Assembly: GCF_012184425.1 (NCBI RefSeq)
Contig: NZ_VTOW01000002.1
Location: 620,001-684,000, forward strand
Length of the DNA stretch: 64,000 nucleotides
From: Candidatus Manganitrophus noduliformans
GTDB lineage: Bacteria > Nitrospirota > Nitrospiria > SBBL01 > Manganitrophaceae
Reading direction: 5' to 3'
This document shows positions 51,326 to 59,299 of this stretch, one piece after another. How positions within the stretch are numbered: position 1 is the stretch's first letter; the number at the start of each line of letters is the position of its first letter. The notes beneath the pieces were generated by a model. The model had not been told where the DNA came from, made no database searches, and was given only the letters and a program-made list of their open reading frames with translations. The position numbers were made by a program, and so were the translations under genes.

Positions 51326-51350
51326 CAATGAAATGGGCGTCTTTTCATTG
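51326..51350. promoter_or_regulatory. Inverted repeat before the adaptor gene
   Basis: CAATGAAA (51326-51333) and TTTCATTG (51343-51350) form an 8+8 inverted repeat with a nine-base spacer, ending next to the adaptor's ribosome binding site on the minus strand. It fits a TetR-type operator or an mRNA hairpin near the start. No repressor gene is adjacent. Confidence 0.45.
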
Positions 51351-51460
51351 TAATGGCAATGTGTCGGTTCTTCAAGGAGGGATTTGCCGTTGACCTCGGC
51401 CGCTCCCTTCTCATATGATGCCAAGGTTGGCTTGTTGATCTCGAGTTGAATCGATCCGAT

Positions 51461-52216
51461 ATGGCGCGACTGACACTTTCAAACCACGATCACCTCGATT
51501 ACACGCTGACCCTCCCCTCCCGGCCGGCCGAGATTCTCGTCGTCTACATCCACGGGTTCGCCTCGCACCAACGGGGGGAGAAGGCGATTTATTTCCGGGA
51601 TCGCGCGGTCGAACGAGGGATGGCCTACCTGGCCTTTGATCTGCGGGGACACGGCGATTCGAGCGGAACGATCCGGGAGTTGACCCTCACCCGCGGGCTG
51701 GAGGACCTCTCCGCCATCCTCGCCGGCCCCGCCGCTCCCTTCCGGAAAATCGTTCTGATCGGCTCCTCGATGGGAGGCCAACTCGCGGTTTGGACCGCGG
51801 CCTGGAACCCGAACCGGATCGCCGCCGCCGTCTTGATCGCCCCCTCTTTCTCTTTCTACCAGAACCGGCTGCGCGATCTGGGGGAGGGGGGACTCCGGCG
51901 CCTGAACCAGGAGGGGGAGATGCGGATCAAAAACGAGTGGATCGATGTAACGGTCGGACGCGAGATGATCGAAGACGCGAAGGGGTACGACATTGAGAAA
52001 ATCCTTCCCACCTATCTGACCCCGACGCTGATTCTTCATGGAACGGCCGATGCGACCGTTCCCCCGGAAGGAAGCTTCGACTTTCTCCGCCGCGCCGCGG
52101 CCCGCCCGCTCGATCTGGTCCTCATCGGCGGGGGAGATCATCGCCTCAGCCAACAAAAAGATTACCTCTTCGACATGATGACGGCGTTTCTTCATCGCGT
52201 CGGTCTCGTGTCTTAG
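51461..52216 (+). CDS. Alpha/beta hydrolase (acyl-esterase type)
   Basis: Serine hydrolase of 251 residues. The oxyanion region VYIHGFASHQRGEKA, the nucleophile elbow GSSMGG, the acid in LHGTADATVPPEG and the histidine in GGGDHRLS are all present, a complete triad. It resembles palmitoyl-thioesterase/YqiA-like esterases, including the two-residue AFDLRGHGDS block of general alpha/beta hydrolases. The substrate is unknown. The ATG at 51461 is preferred to a TTG at 51446. It is divergent from the adaptor gene. Confidence 0.85.
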   Translation: MARLTLSNHDHLDYTLTLPSRPAEILVVYIHGFASHQRGEKAIYFRDRAVERGMAYLAFDLRGHGDSSGTIRELTLTRGLEDLSAILAGPAAPFRKIVLIGSSMGGQLAVWTAAWNPNRIAAAVLIAPSFSFYQNRLRDLGEGGLRRLNQEGEMRIKNEWIDVTVGREMIEDAKGYDIEKILPTYLTPTLILHGTADATVPPEGSFDFLRRAAARPLDLVLIGGGDHRLSQQKDYLFDMMTAFLHRVGLVS

Positions 52217-52380
52217 CCTCTCTGCCGACCCCGATTTCGCCCCGCGGCTTGTGAAAGAAGTGCACACAAGATCAGATTAAAACTGTCACTGGAACGGGAC
52301 GATCTCCTCATCGCGCGGCTAAGGTCGCGGTCTTGATCTTGCAAATTTTCCCCCTTGAAAACCAACTGGAGGGAAGCGCG

Positions 52381-53010
52381 ATGATTGAATTCCAGGCCAA
52401 ATTCAAAGAGGACCTTAAGCCGAGGCCGGTGCCGGGACTTTCGGACCGGCAGATCGACGATCATTTCGATGTAAAGTACAAAGGCTACGTGACCAAATTC
52501 AATGAGATCCAGAACAAATTGAAAGAAGCCGATAAGCAGAAGGCGAATCCCAACTACAGCGAGACGCGCGAGCTGCTCGTCGAGCGGCTCTACTGCCACA
52601 ACTCGATCAAGCTCCACGAGGCCTTCTGGCAATGCCTCTCCGGCAGGAGCGATCCGCCCGACATTCTCAAACAGATGATCTCGGAGGACTTCGGCTCCTA
52701 CGACAACTGGAAGCAAGAGTTCAAAGCGTGCGGCCTCTCGGCGCGGGGCTGGTCGATCTGCGGCTTCGATCTCGACAGCGGCCGGATTTTTAATGTCTTG
52801 ACCGACAACCACTCCATCGGCGCGTGGAACATCATCCCGTTGATGATCCTGGACATGTACGAACATGCCTATTACATCGACTACGGCGCCTCGGTGAAAA
52901 GCTATGTCGAGGAGGGCTTTCTCCCGAACATGAGCTGGAACTTCGCCGCTCACATGTTGAACCGTTATCCCCTCGCTCAATACCGGACTTCCCTGCGGAA
53001 AGCCGCCTGA
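52381..53010 (+). CDS. Fe/Mn superoxide dismutase, divergent
   Basis: Protein of 209 residues. The C-terminal signature reads DMYEHAYYIDYG, which supplies the Asp and His metal ligands. The first two histidines are seen in DDHFDVKYKGYV and NSIKLHEAFW. The usual HH pair (KHHxTYV) is replaced by KYKGYV, so the second shell differs from the common enzymes. Family membership is clear and superoxide removal is expected. Whether iron or manganese is used cannot be read from sequence. GGAGGG lies seven bases before the ATG at 52381; an in-frame extension to 52333 lacks support. Confidence 0.88.
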   Translation: MIEFQAKFKEDLKPRPVPGLSDRQIDDHFDVKYKGYVTKFNEIQNKLKEADKQKANPNYSETRELLVERLYCHNSIKLHEAFWQCLSGRSDPPDILKQMISEDFGSYDNWKQEFKACGLSARGWSICGFDLDSGRIFNVLTDNHSIGAWNIIPLMILDMYEHAYYIDYGASVKSYVEEGFLPNMSWNFAAHMLNRYPLAQYRTSLRKAA

Positions 53011-53145
53011 GAAGTCTCTTTTCGGATGATGGAATGCGGATGGCGGCGCGGCAAAGGCGGGGAAACAGGACCTTCTCTTCATCTTTACACGCCGCCATCC
53101 GAAATCCGAACTCCGCAATATCATTCGCCTCTCCATATTTTTATA

Positions 53146-53175
53146 TTGACGAACAATCCCCCGGTTGTGTATCCT
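53146..53175 (+). promoter_or_regulatory. Candidate promoter of the small membrane-protein cluster
   Basis: TTGACG at 53146-53151 and TATCCT at 53170-53175 are spaced by 18 bases. The surrounding 287-base gap (53011-53297) holds no other feature that I recognise apart from AT-rich sequence at its centre. Confidence 0.45.
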
Positions 53176-53297
53176 CAAAAGCAAGTTCATCCCTATTCAT
53201 TACAAAACGGTTGAGACAGCCTGCGCCGCATCGCTCGGAAGGACGCGCAGCTTTACATCTCAGTCTCATCGTGATTCCTTGACCAAGGAGAGAAGAT

Positions 53298-53390
53298 ATG
53301 AAAAATCCGCTTGATACGATTGGTGGCACAGTGACGGCCGGTTTTGTGTTGACGTTCATTCTCTTTTTCGTTGTCAGGGCATTGGTATAA
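53298..53390 (+). CDS. Single-helix membrane peptide, 30 residues
   Basis: A 30-codon ORF with an AAGGAG ribosome binding site eight bases before the ATG. The peptide opens MKNPLDTIGGTVTAG and continues as one hydrophobic helix (FVLTFILFFVVRALV). Such peptides are often accessory subunits of membrane complexes. It ends 49 bases before the first PuuD-like gene in the same direction, so a partner role is plausible. No family is recognised. Confidence 0.6.
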   Translation: MKNPLDTIGGTVTAGFVLTFILFFVVRALV

Positions 53391-53439
53391 CCCCTGTCGA
53401 TCGGCAAGATACCTCTCTACTAACTAGGAAGGAAAAACA

Positions 53440-53928
53440 ATGACCATTGAGCTCATTTTTAGATGGGGGCACTTTCTGGCCGGGATTATGTGGATCGGCC
53501 TCCTCTACTACTTCAACTTCATCCAAGGCGCATACATGAAAACGGCCAGTCCCGAGGGAAAGGCCGATGTTTCCAAGCACCTGGTCCCGCGCGCCCTCTG
53601 GTGGTTCCGCTGGGCGGCCGCCTTTACCTGGATCTTCGGCGCCTTGATCCTGATGGTCCGAGGCATTCTCTTTGAAGCGTTCCTCCTCCAAGGAGCGGCC
53701 GCCGTGATTGGAGTGGGCGCCTGGCTCGGCACGATCATGCTCTTTAATGTCTGGGTGATCATCTGGCCGAACCAGCAGAAGGTGCTCGGCATCGTTCAGG
53801 CGACGGCGGAAGAGAAGACCAAAGCGGCTCGGATCGCCTTCCTCGCGTCGCGCACCAACACAATGCTGTCGATCCCGATGCTCTTCTTCATGGCGAGTTC
53901 CAGCCACGCACCGGCCGGTCTCTTCTAA
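53440..53928 (+). CDS. PuuD-like (urate oxidase N-terminal domain-type) membrane protein 1
   Basis: Membrane protein of 162 residues with about four hydrophobic segments. It opens RWGHFLAGIMWIGLLYYFNF; conserved VPRALWWFRW, IMLFNVWVIIWPNQQKV and a final ARIAFLASRTN follow. This resembles the membrane part of PuuD-type urate hydroxylase, but it is much shorter and has no cytochrome c domain, so that function name should not be transferred. H in WGHF and the WPNQ block are shared with the next gene. It probably forms a homo- or hetero-oligomer in the inner membrane. Confidence 0.72.
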   Translation: MTIELIFRWGHFLAGIMWIGLLYYFNFIQGAYMKTASPEGKADVSKHLVPRALWWFRWAAAFTWIFGALILMVRGILFEAFLLQGAAAVIGVGAWLGTIMLFNVWVIIWPNQQKVLGIVQATAEEKTKAARIAFLASRTNTMLSIPMLFFMASSSHAPAGLF

Positions 53929-54009
53929 GAATCATCGCCTTTCATCGAGAGAGGGACCGGTCCGAGGGGAAGGGATACCGCTTTTTGGGTTCAGCTCGTC
54001 GGGCACGCC

Positions 54010-54516
54010 ATGGAGCTTGAGCAGATGATCAGTTCTGAAACCGTTTTACCGTTATTACTTCGTTGGATTCATTTCGTCGCCGGGATCACCTGGATCGGCC
54101 TGCTCTACTACTTCAATCTCGTCCAGGTCCCCTTCATGAAAGAGACCGATGCGGCGACGAAAAGCGGGGTGGTGTTGCGGCTTGTGCCGCGCGCCCTCTG
54201 GTGGTTTCGCTGGTCTGCCTTGGTGACCGTCTTGGCGGGGATTTTATTATTAATGGTAGGGCGAATCGTCAACACGTCGATTATGATCGGCGGCACCCTC
54301 GGCCTCATCATGCTCTTCAATGTCTGGGTCCTCATCTGGCCGAATCAAAAGAAAGTCATCCAGATGACCGGCGACGCCACCGCCACCAAAACGCCGCCGC
54401 CCCCCCAGATGGCCAAACACGCCCGGATCGCCTATCTCGCCTCAAGAACGAACTTCTATCTCTCCTTCCCGATGCTCCTCTTCATGGGAATGTCGGCGCA
54501 TTTTCCGCAGTTTTAG
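54010..54516 (+). CDS. PuuD-like membrane protein 2 (tandem paralogue)
   Basis: Membrane protein of 168 residues, a clear duplicate of its neighbour. It shares RWIHFVAGITWIGLLYYFNL, VPRALWWFRW, IMLFNVWVLIWPNQKKV and ARIAYLASRTN at the same spacing. The periplasmic or cytoplasmic loop near residues 125-140 is Pro/Ala-rich. Conserved histidine and tryptophan residues could bind heme, but this is not established. Keeping two copies side by side with a 30-residue membrane peptide suggests a small complex. Confidence 0.72.
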   Translation: MELEQMISSETVLPLLLRWIHFVAGITWIGLLYYFNLVQVPFMKETDAATKSGVVLRLVPRALWWFRWSALVTVLAGILLLMVGRIVNTSIMIGGTLGLIMLFNVWVLIWPNQKKVIQMTGDATATKTPPPPQMAKHARIAYLASRTNFYLSFPMLLFMGMSAHFPQF

Positions 54517-54537
54517 TCTTCCGTTCTAGCAAGACAG

Positions 54538-55536
54538 CTACTCATCCTCCTCTTCTTCGCGCGGAATACCCGACACCGTGAACGGCGTGTTGCTCGTAGC
54601 GAAGTCGGCGTTGACGACCAGATAGAGGTGCCACGCCCGGGCGATGGTCGACGGCCCGCGGAAGGTCGGGTCGGTCCTCCGCTCAAGGACCTTCCAGCGC
54701 AACCGGCCATGGCCGAGCTGGACGAATGTCAGCGTCGGCGGAGCGCCCTGAACGACGATCAATCGGCCCCGGTCGAGCAGCAGGCCGTCCCCCCCGACCA
54801 GCGGCTCGACGTCGATCGGATGGATTTTGCGGCCGTCCGGCGCCTTGTCCTTCAAGTCGATCAGGAAGAGCTTTCCGTTGTTCGACTGCACCACGATGAG
54901 CCGCTTGCCCCCTCGAAGCGAAACAATCCCGTTGAGGTTGAACGCCCCCGCTTCGTATTCAACCTCCGGCCCCATCGGAATCCCTTCCGGCAGGCCGCTC
55001 CCCGCCTCGACCTGCTCGGCCGTCACACGCCAGAGGGTGGGGCGAAACGAATCGGTGATGAAGACATCCCCCTCTTTCGTGACGACGAGATCATTGAGAA
55101 AACCGCCTCCGCCGGTCTCGAATGACGCGACAAGTTCCTTGGTCGCGATGTCATAAACCGAGAGCGTTCCGGTGTTCCCGCCGGCCACATACAATTTTCC
55201 CTTTGCGACTTTCATTCCAACCGCCGATTTGCCGCTCTCGCCGGGGATAAACTCCGTTACGGTGGGATCATTCAACATTCCCCGGTAGAGAGCGCCGTCA
55301 CCGACCGCGCCGACGAAGAATGCGCCGCTGCGCTTATCGAACGCCACCCCCTCCGGGTTGCCGTGCGTGGAGGGGTCAAGGGTGAAAACAACGGTCTCCT
55401 CCGGATCGTGGCCCGGACCGTTCGGCTTGCCGCCGCCCGATCCCGGCTTGGCGAATACAGGCGAGCCTCCAGCGACCAACAGAACCACTGTAAAAATTGC
55501 GACAAGGATTCTTACTGCGTGATTCCACCTCATCAT
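54538..55536 (-). CDS. Secreted beta-propeller (SMP-30/gluconolactonase-like)
   Basis: Protein of 332 residues with a signal peptide (ILVAIFTVVLLVAGGSPVFA, about residues 10-29). A glycine-rich stretch precedes a six-bladed propeller-like pattern: NPEGVAFDKRSGAFFVG, GMKVAKGKLYVAGG, GFLNDLVVTKEGDVFITDS, LNGIVSLRGGKRLIVVQS. The Asp and Asn in FLNDLVV and LNGI are positions that bind calcium in SMP-30 enzymes. It could be a lactonase or a structural sensor. The last residues are acidic. The gene is convergent with the PuuD-like pair. Confidence 0.75.
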   Translation of the reverse strand: MMRWNHAVRILVAIFTVVLLVAGGSPVFAKPGSGGGKPNGPGHDPEETVVFTLDPSTHGNPEGVAFDKRSGAFFVGAVGDGALYRGMLNDPTVTEFIPGESGKSAVGMKVAKGKLYVAGGNTGTLSVYDIATKELVASFETGGGGFLNDLVVTKEGDVFITDSFRPTLWRVTAEQVEAGSGLPEGIPMGPEVEYEAGAFNLNGIVSLRGGKRLIVVQSNNGKLFLIDLKDKAPDGRKIHPIDVEPLVGGDGLLLDRGRLIVVQGAPPTLTFVQLGHGRLRWKVLERRTDPTFRGPSTIARAWHLYLVVNADFATSNTPFTVSGIPREEEEDE

Positions 55537-55614
55537 GACTCTCCTCCATTTGTCATTGATCTCACAACGTAAGACGATAGAACCGGGACAAGAACTTGAG
55601 TCGATCGGGCGATG

Positions 55615-56181
55615 TCAGGAATCCGACTTCAACCCGGAGAGGGCATTGTAATAGCGGACGACGTTTCTTTTTTTATAGAGATACCAGCTCAGTAAGCCGA
55701 TGAGAATCGCGGAGAGGATGAACCGTGGAATGAAGGCGTGGGCCGGCGCATCACTCCAACGGGGGGTCAGATATTTTCCGAACTCGGGAATCGCGAAGAA
55801 CGCAACGAGGAGCGGCCGGGTCCAGGGCCGTTCTTTCCAGAGGCCGTAGGCGATCGGAACCGCCGCAACATAGAGCAGAATAAAGGGGAGCATCTTGACG
55901 AGAAAATCGCTTTGGGTGGCGAGCCGATTATCGACAATATAATCTTCATTTCCCGGCACGGTCACAGTCATGAAAGTAATGATGAGCCCGATCGTCGCAA
56001 GGGACGCAAGAAAAACCATCAACACCAACAGAAGAAGGGGACGCTGTCTCTCCGCCGCTTGGTTACCGGCCGCGTCGGCACGCGCCGAAAGCTTCGTTCC
56101 GCAGGCGCTGCACGCCGGCTGCCCGGAGCCTTGGTATTCGGTGGGGGTTCTGCAGTTGGGACAAACCAGTACCGGATTCAT
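55615..56181 (-). CDS. Zinc-ribbon membrane protein, unknown
   Basis: Protein of 188 residues. An N-terminal zinc ribbon (CPNCRTPTEYQ with CSACGTK) is followed by four hydrophobic helices (about residues 48-70, 90-112, 120-140 and 150-170). The central stretch GLWKERPWTRPLLVAFFAIPE resembles small membrane proteins of the DUF2569 type. No enzymatic motif is visible. It is divergent from the FIST-domain gene. Confidence 0.65.
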   Translation of the reverse strand: MNPVLVCPNCRTPTEYQGSGQPACSACGTKLSARADAAGNQAAERQRPLLLLVLMVFLASLATIGLIITFMTVTVPGNEDYIVDNRLATQSDFLVKMLPFILLYVAAVPIAYGLWKERPWTRPLLVAFFAIPEFGKYLTPRWSDAPAHAFIPRFILSAILIGLLSWYLYKKRNVVRYYNALSGLKSDS

Positions 56182-56395
56182 CGACAGGACCGATATGCTA
56201 ACGAAATTCGTTTGAAAGCCATTTCTTACTCACTTTCTATGTCGGGGTTTTCTGAAGATCCACACCCCTTTTTACCTGAATTCGCTCCCTTTTTCCAGTG
56301 TGAAAAATGAGAGGACGCGATCCCCCTCGACAGACGGGTTCCAATAAAGGTATGATGTTGCGTTACAGGATATCAACTATTGAGGAGATCATTCG

Positions 56396-57592
56396 ATGAA
56401 ATGGGCATCCGCACTCAGCGAGGGAAAATCCACCCCGGAAGTGATCGCAGAATTGACGGAGGCGATCCGGAGCCAAATGGAAAACGAACCGATCGACCTC
56501 GCCTTCCTCTTTGTCTCCCCGGCGCTTCTGAATGACAAGATACCGGCCGCCGTGATGGAGGCGATCGGGTGCAGGACCCTGGTCGGCTGCTCCGGCGGGG
56601 GAATCATCGGCGGGGGGCGGGAAATCGAACACCTTCCGGCGGCGGCGCTGATCGCGGCCCGGCTCCCGGAGGTGGAGATTGCTCCGTTCCATTTGGACTC
56701 GTCGGATCTTCCCGACCTCGATGCGAGCCCGAAAAAATGGCAGGACTGTTTTCAGGTCGATTCCGACCTGAAGTCGCAGTTCGTCCTCTTCGCCGATCCG
56801 CTCACGTTCGAAGCCGAGAAGGGACTGATGGGACTCGACTTCGCCTATCCGAGGGCGGTCAAGGTCGGCGGGCTTGTCAGCGGCGGGAACAGCCCCGGCG
56901 AAAACGCCCTTTTTCTGAATCAAAAGATCTATCGCTCCGGAATGGTCGGCGTGGCCTTGAGCGGAAATATCGAAGTCGATACGATCGTGGCGCAAGGTTG
57001 CCGGCCGATCGGCGCCCCTCTTTCGATTACGAAATGCAACCGGAACCTCCTCACCGAGCTCGACCACAAACCCCCTCTGGAGGTCCTTCAAGAAATCTAC
57101 GAGCAATTAAGCGAGGAAGATCAGAAGTTGATGCAGCATTCTCTCTTTCTGGGATTGGCGATGACGCCGTTCAAAGAGACCTTGACAAGAGGCGACTTCC
57201 TGATTCGAAACCTCGTCGGTATGGATTCGAAAACGGGGAGCCTGGCGGTGGGGGCCTTCCTTCGCGAGGGACAGCTGGTTCAGTTCCATCTGCGGGACGC
57301 CGAAACCTCGACGGAAGATCTGAAGTGGTACCTGACGGAATACCAGATGGAAGGAAAGGCCCGATCGGCAAAAGGGGCCCTTCTCTTCTCCTGCATGGGG
57401 CGCGGCGAGCATCTCTACGGCAAGCCGAACCACGACAGCGAGCTCTTTCACACCCGGTTCGGCCCGCTCCCTCTGGGGGGATTCTTTTGCAACGGAGAGA
57501 TCGGCGCCGTCGGCGGGACGACGTTCCTGCACGGGTATACAAGCTGTTTCGGCATCTTCAAACCGGCTTCGACCCAATCATCTAGCGGCTAA
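56396..57592 (+). CDS. FIST-domain sensory protein
   Basis: Protein of 398 residues with FIST_N (about 25-215: DLAFLFVSPAL, LVGCSGGGIIGGGREIE) and FIST_C (about 220-375: GALLFSCMGRGEHLYG, LGGFFCNGEIG). FIST proteins sense small ligands, thought to be amino acids or similar, and often sit next to signalling genes, but none is adjacent here. It stands alone as a complete pair of domains without a transmitter. Its last 11 bases overlap the end of the convergent lipoprotein gene. Confidence 0.88.
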   Translation: MKWASALSEGKSTPEVIAELTEAIRSQMENEPIDLAFLFVSPALLNDKIPAAVMEAIGCRTLVGCSGGGIIGGGREIEHLPAAALIAARLPEVEIAPFHLDSSDLPDLDASPKKWQDCFQVDSDLKSQFVLFADPLTFEAEKGLMGLDFAYPRAVKVGGLVSGGNSPGENALFLNQKIYRSGMVGVALSGNIEVDTIVAQGCRPIGAPLSITKCNRNLLTELDHKPPLEVLQEIYEQLSEEDQKLMQHSLFLGLAMTPFKETLTRGDFLIRNLVGMDSKTGSLAVGAFLREGQLVQFHLRDAETSTEDLKWYLTEYQMEGKARSAKGALLFSCMGRGEHLYGKPNHDSELFHTRFGPLPLGGFFCNGEIGAVGGTTFLHGYTSCFGIFKPASTQSSSG

Positions 57593-58109
57593 ATCCGAAC
57601 CCGAAACCGAGCCCGATTCCGATCGAGGGCTCCGATCGGCCTCCCTCTCCCGGCGGCCAAAGATGGATATGCTCGCTCTGCAGGACCGGCTGGACCATCT
57701 CCGCCTCTCCGACCTGCTCCGAACGCCCCCCCTCCACCAATCCGACCGCCGTCAGCCTTCGCCCGCTACGGAAGACCGAAGGGTCCAAAAAGGCGGGGTG
57801 AATGAGGACAAACCGTCCCCCCGATTCATCCACGTTGATCGGAGCGCGGTCTCGTCCGAGCGGCTTCTGGAGAATTTCAATCTCGGTTTTATTCTGGAGG
57901 TTGCGGATCTCGATAATTTCGCCGCCGACCAGCATCCTCCTTCCTTTGTACGACTCGGGATTTTTCTTCACCTCTCGAAATGAAATCTCTTGATCGACTT
58001 TGCGCTCCAGATCCTCAGGGATCACCTTCGGACCACAAGAGAAAAGTATCGAAGAAGAAAGAAGAAGGAAGAGCACCGCCGGCATCTTGGAATTTAATTT
58101 TTTTTTCAT
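57582..58109 (-). CDS. Slp-family outer-membrane lipoprotein
   Basis: Lipoprotein of 175 residues with a signal sequence ending ILFSC. The Slp pattern follows: DQEISFREVKKNPESYKGRRMLVGGEIIEI, KTEIEILQKPL and GRRLTAVGLVEG. Slp is an outer-membrane lipoprotein induced in starvation. The C-terminus is rich in Gly and Phe (GIGLGFGFGF). It follows the cytochrome c gene on the same strand with a 110-base gap and may be the last gene of the pilus-operon transcript. Confidence 0.85.
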   Translation of the reverse strand: MKKKLNSKMPAVLFLLLSSSILFSCGPKVIPEDLERKVDQEISFREVKKNPESYKGRRMLVGGEIIEIRNLQNKTEIEILQKPLGRDRAPINVDESGGRFVLIHPAFLDPSVFRSGRRLTAVGLVEGGRSEQVGEAEMVQPVLQSEHIHLWPPGEGGRSEPSIGIGLGFGFGFSR

Positions 58110-58219
58110 TGCTGTCCCCTTAAGCGCAGGAAATCAATCCGGCATGAATAGATAATGATGATGTAATTAATTTTAATATTAAGGGGACTTAAAAGTCGAT
58201 GGGTGATGGTTGGATCTGT

Positions 58220-58702
58220 CTACATCGGCTCTTCCTCTTTCCACATCGTCCGAAGATAGTGGACGATCATCCATACCTCCTCTTCGGTCAGGTGCCGGGG
58301 AACAAAAGCGAACATGGCCGTATCCGGAATGCCGTATCGAATGGTCCAGAAGATCTCCCCGTCGGTCCTCAGCCTCTGGAATTGGACATCGGTGAAATTG
58401 CGCGGAGGGGGACTGAGCATTACCCCGGCTTCTCCATCGCCATGCCCGTTCATTCCGTGGCAGACAAAGCAGTTTCCCCTTCCCTCATACAGGGCCTTGC
58501 CGTTTGAGATCGCATCTCCGGAGAGGGGAATCGGGTTTTTAAGCTTTCTCGCATCGGAGGGAGCGCGCGGGCGGCTCATATCAAAGGCCGACACCATCGG
58601 ATCGGTGCCGGTCGTCACAAAGATGCTGGTCGCCATATGAATCAAACCCGAGAATAGAAGGATGATCGATCCCAGGATCAAGAAAATGCGGATTGGGCTC
58701 AT
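58220..58702 (-). CDS. Membrane-anchored monoheme cytochrome c
   Basis: Class I cytochrome of 160 residues. An uncleaved N-terminal helix (FLILGSIILLFSGLIHMA) anchors it. One heme site is present, CFVCH in GRGNCFVCHGMNGHGDGEAG, and a distal methionine is plausible at TAMFAF. The ending HLTEEEVWMIVHYLRTM is the usual C-terminal helix. The ATG overlaps the preceding pilus gene's stop codon (TAATG), so it is translated with the assembly operon, which is unusual. Confidence 0.9.
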   Translation of the reverse strand: MSPIRIFLILGSIILLFSGLIHMATSIFVTTGTDPMVSAFDMSRPRAPSDARKLKNPIPLSGDAISNGKALYEGRGNCFVCHGMNGHGDGEAGVMLSPPPRNFTDVQFQRLRTDGEIFWTIRYGIPDTAMFAFVPRHLTEEEVWMIVHYLRTMWKEEEPM

Positions 58703-59292
58703 TATTGATTTCTTCCTTCGGAGAGCTGAAGGGTCACTTCAGCTTGGGTGTCTTTGTCGGCCAGGACGGCGACGGAGCTCGACAGCTCCCGGATGAGAAA
58801 GCGGCTGAAGAGAAGCCCCCCCCTCTCACCGATGACCGTCTCCTGCCTTCTTGAGAAAAAGCCTTCCTGTTTTCCATTTCCCCGGTCCAAAAAACCGAGA
58901 TAGCGAATCTCCGCCAAATCGGCCCTCGCCCGCGCCAGGGCCAGCTCCTCCGGGGTCGGACCCGTGATCACCGGCGGGGGAGGAAGCATCGGCTCGGCCG
59001 GGGGAGGCGGAACCGGACGCGGGGCGACCGCCCGCGGCGGCGCGGGGGGCTTGGGGGGGGGGATCGGCGCGAAGATATTTTTAACCTCTGCCGGCAGGGG
59101 AGGAGGTTCTTGGCTCAAGAGCTCCGTTTGGATTTTGATCGGAGAGTTCCTCCCCGCCTTCGCGGCGGTCTGAACCGCCCCCTTTACATATTTCAACGGG
59201 GCTCGCTGGGGACCTTCACTAAAAAGGGCCCGATACGAGAGAAGCGCTCCCCAGAAAACCAACAGGCCGATTAAGAGTTTTTTCTGATCCAT
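58702..59292 (-). CDS. PilP-like pilus/secretion assembly protein
   Basis: Protein of 196 residues with one N-terminal helix (LLIGLLVFWGALLSYRALF), a long proline-rich spacer (about residues 60-115) and a C-terminal globular part (YLGFLDRGNGKQEGFFSR, VIGERGGLLFSRFLIREL). The layout (anchor, proline-rich linker, small beta domain) is that of PilP/GspC-like subunits that join the inner-membrane ring to the secretin. The ATG at 59292 is used because a longer frame runs into the previous gene. It overlaps the cytochrome gene by one base. Confidence 0.7.
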   Translation of the reverse strand: MDQKKLLIGLLVFWGALLSYRALFSEGPQRAPLKYVKGAVQTAAKAGRNSPIKIQTELLSQEPPPLPAEVKNIFAPIPPPKPPAPPRAVAPRPVPPPPAEPMLPPPPVITGPTPEELALARARADLAEIRYLGFLDRGNGKQEGFFSRRQETVIGERGGLLFSRFLIRELSSSVAVLADKDTQAEVTLQLSEGRNQ

Positions 59293-59299
59293 CCGTCCT

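Noticed and set aside
53440-54516. Urate hydroxylase function for the PuuD-like proteins
   Set aside because: Proteins are about half the size of the PuuD membrane domain and lack its cytochrome domain, with no purine genes nearby.
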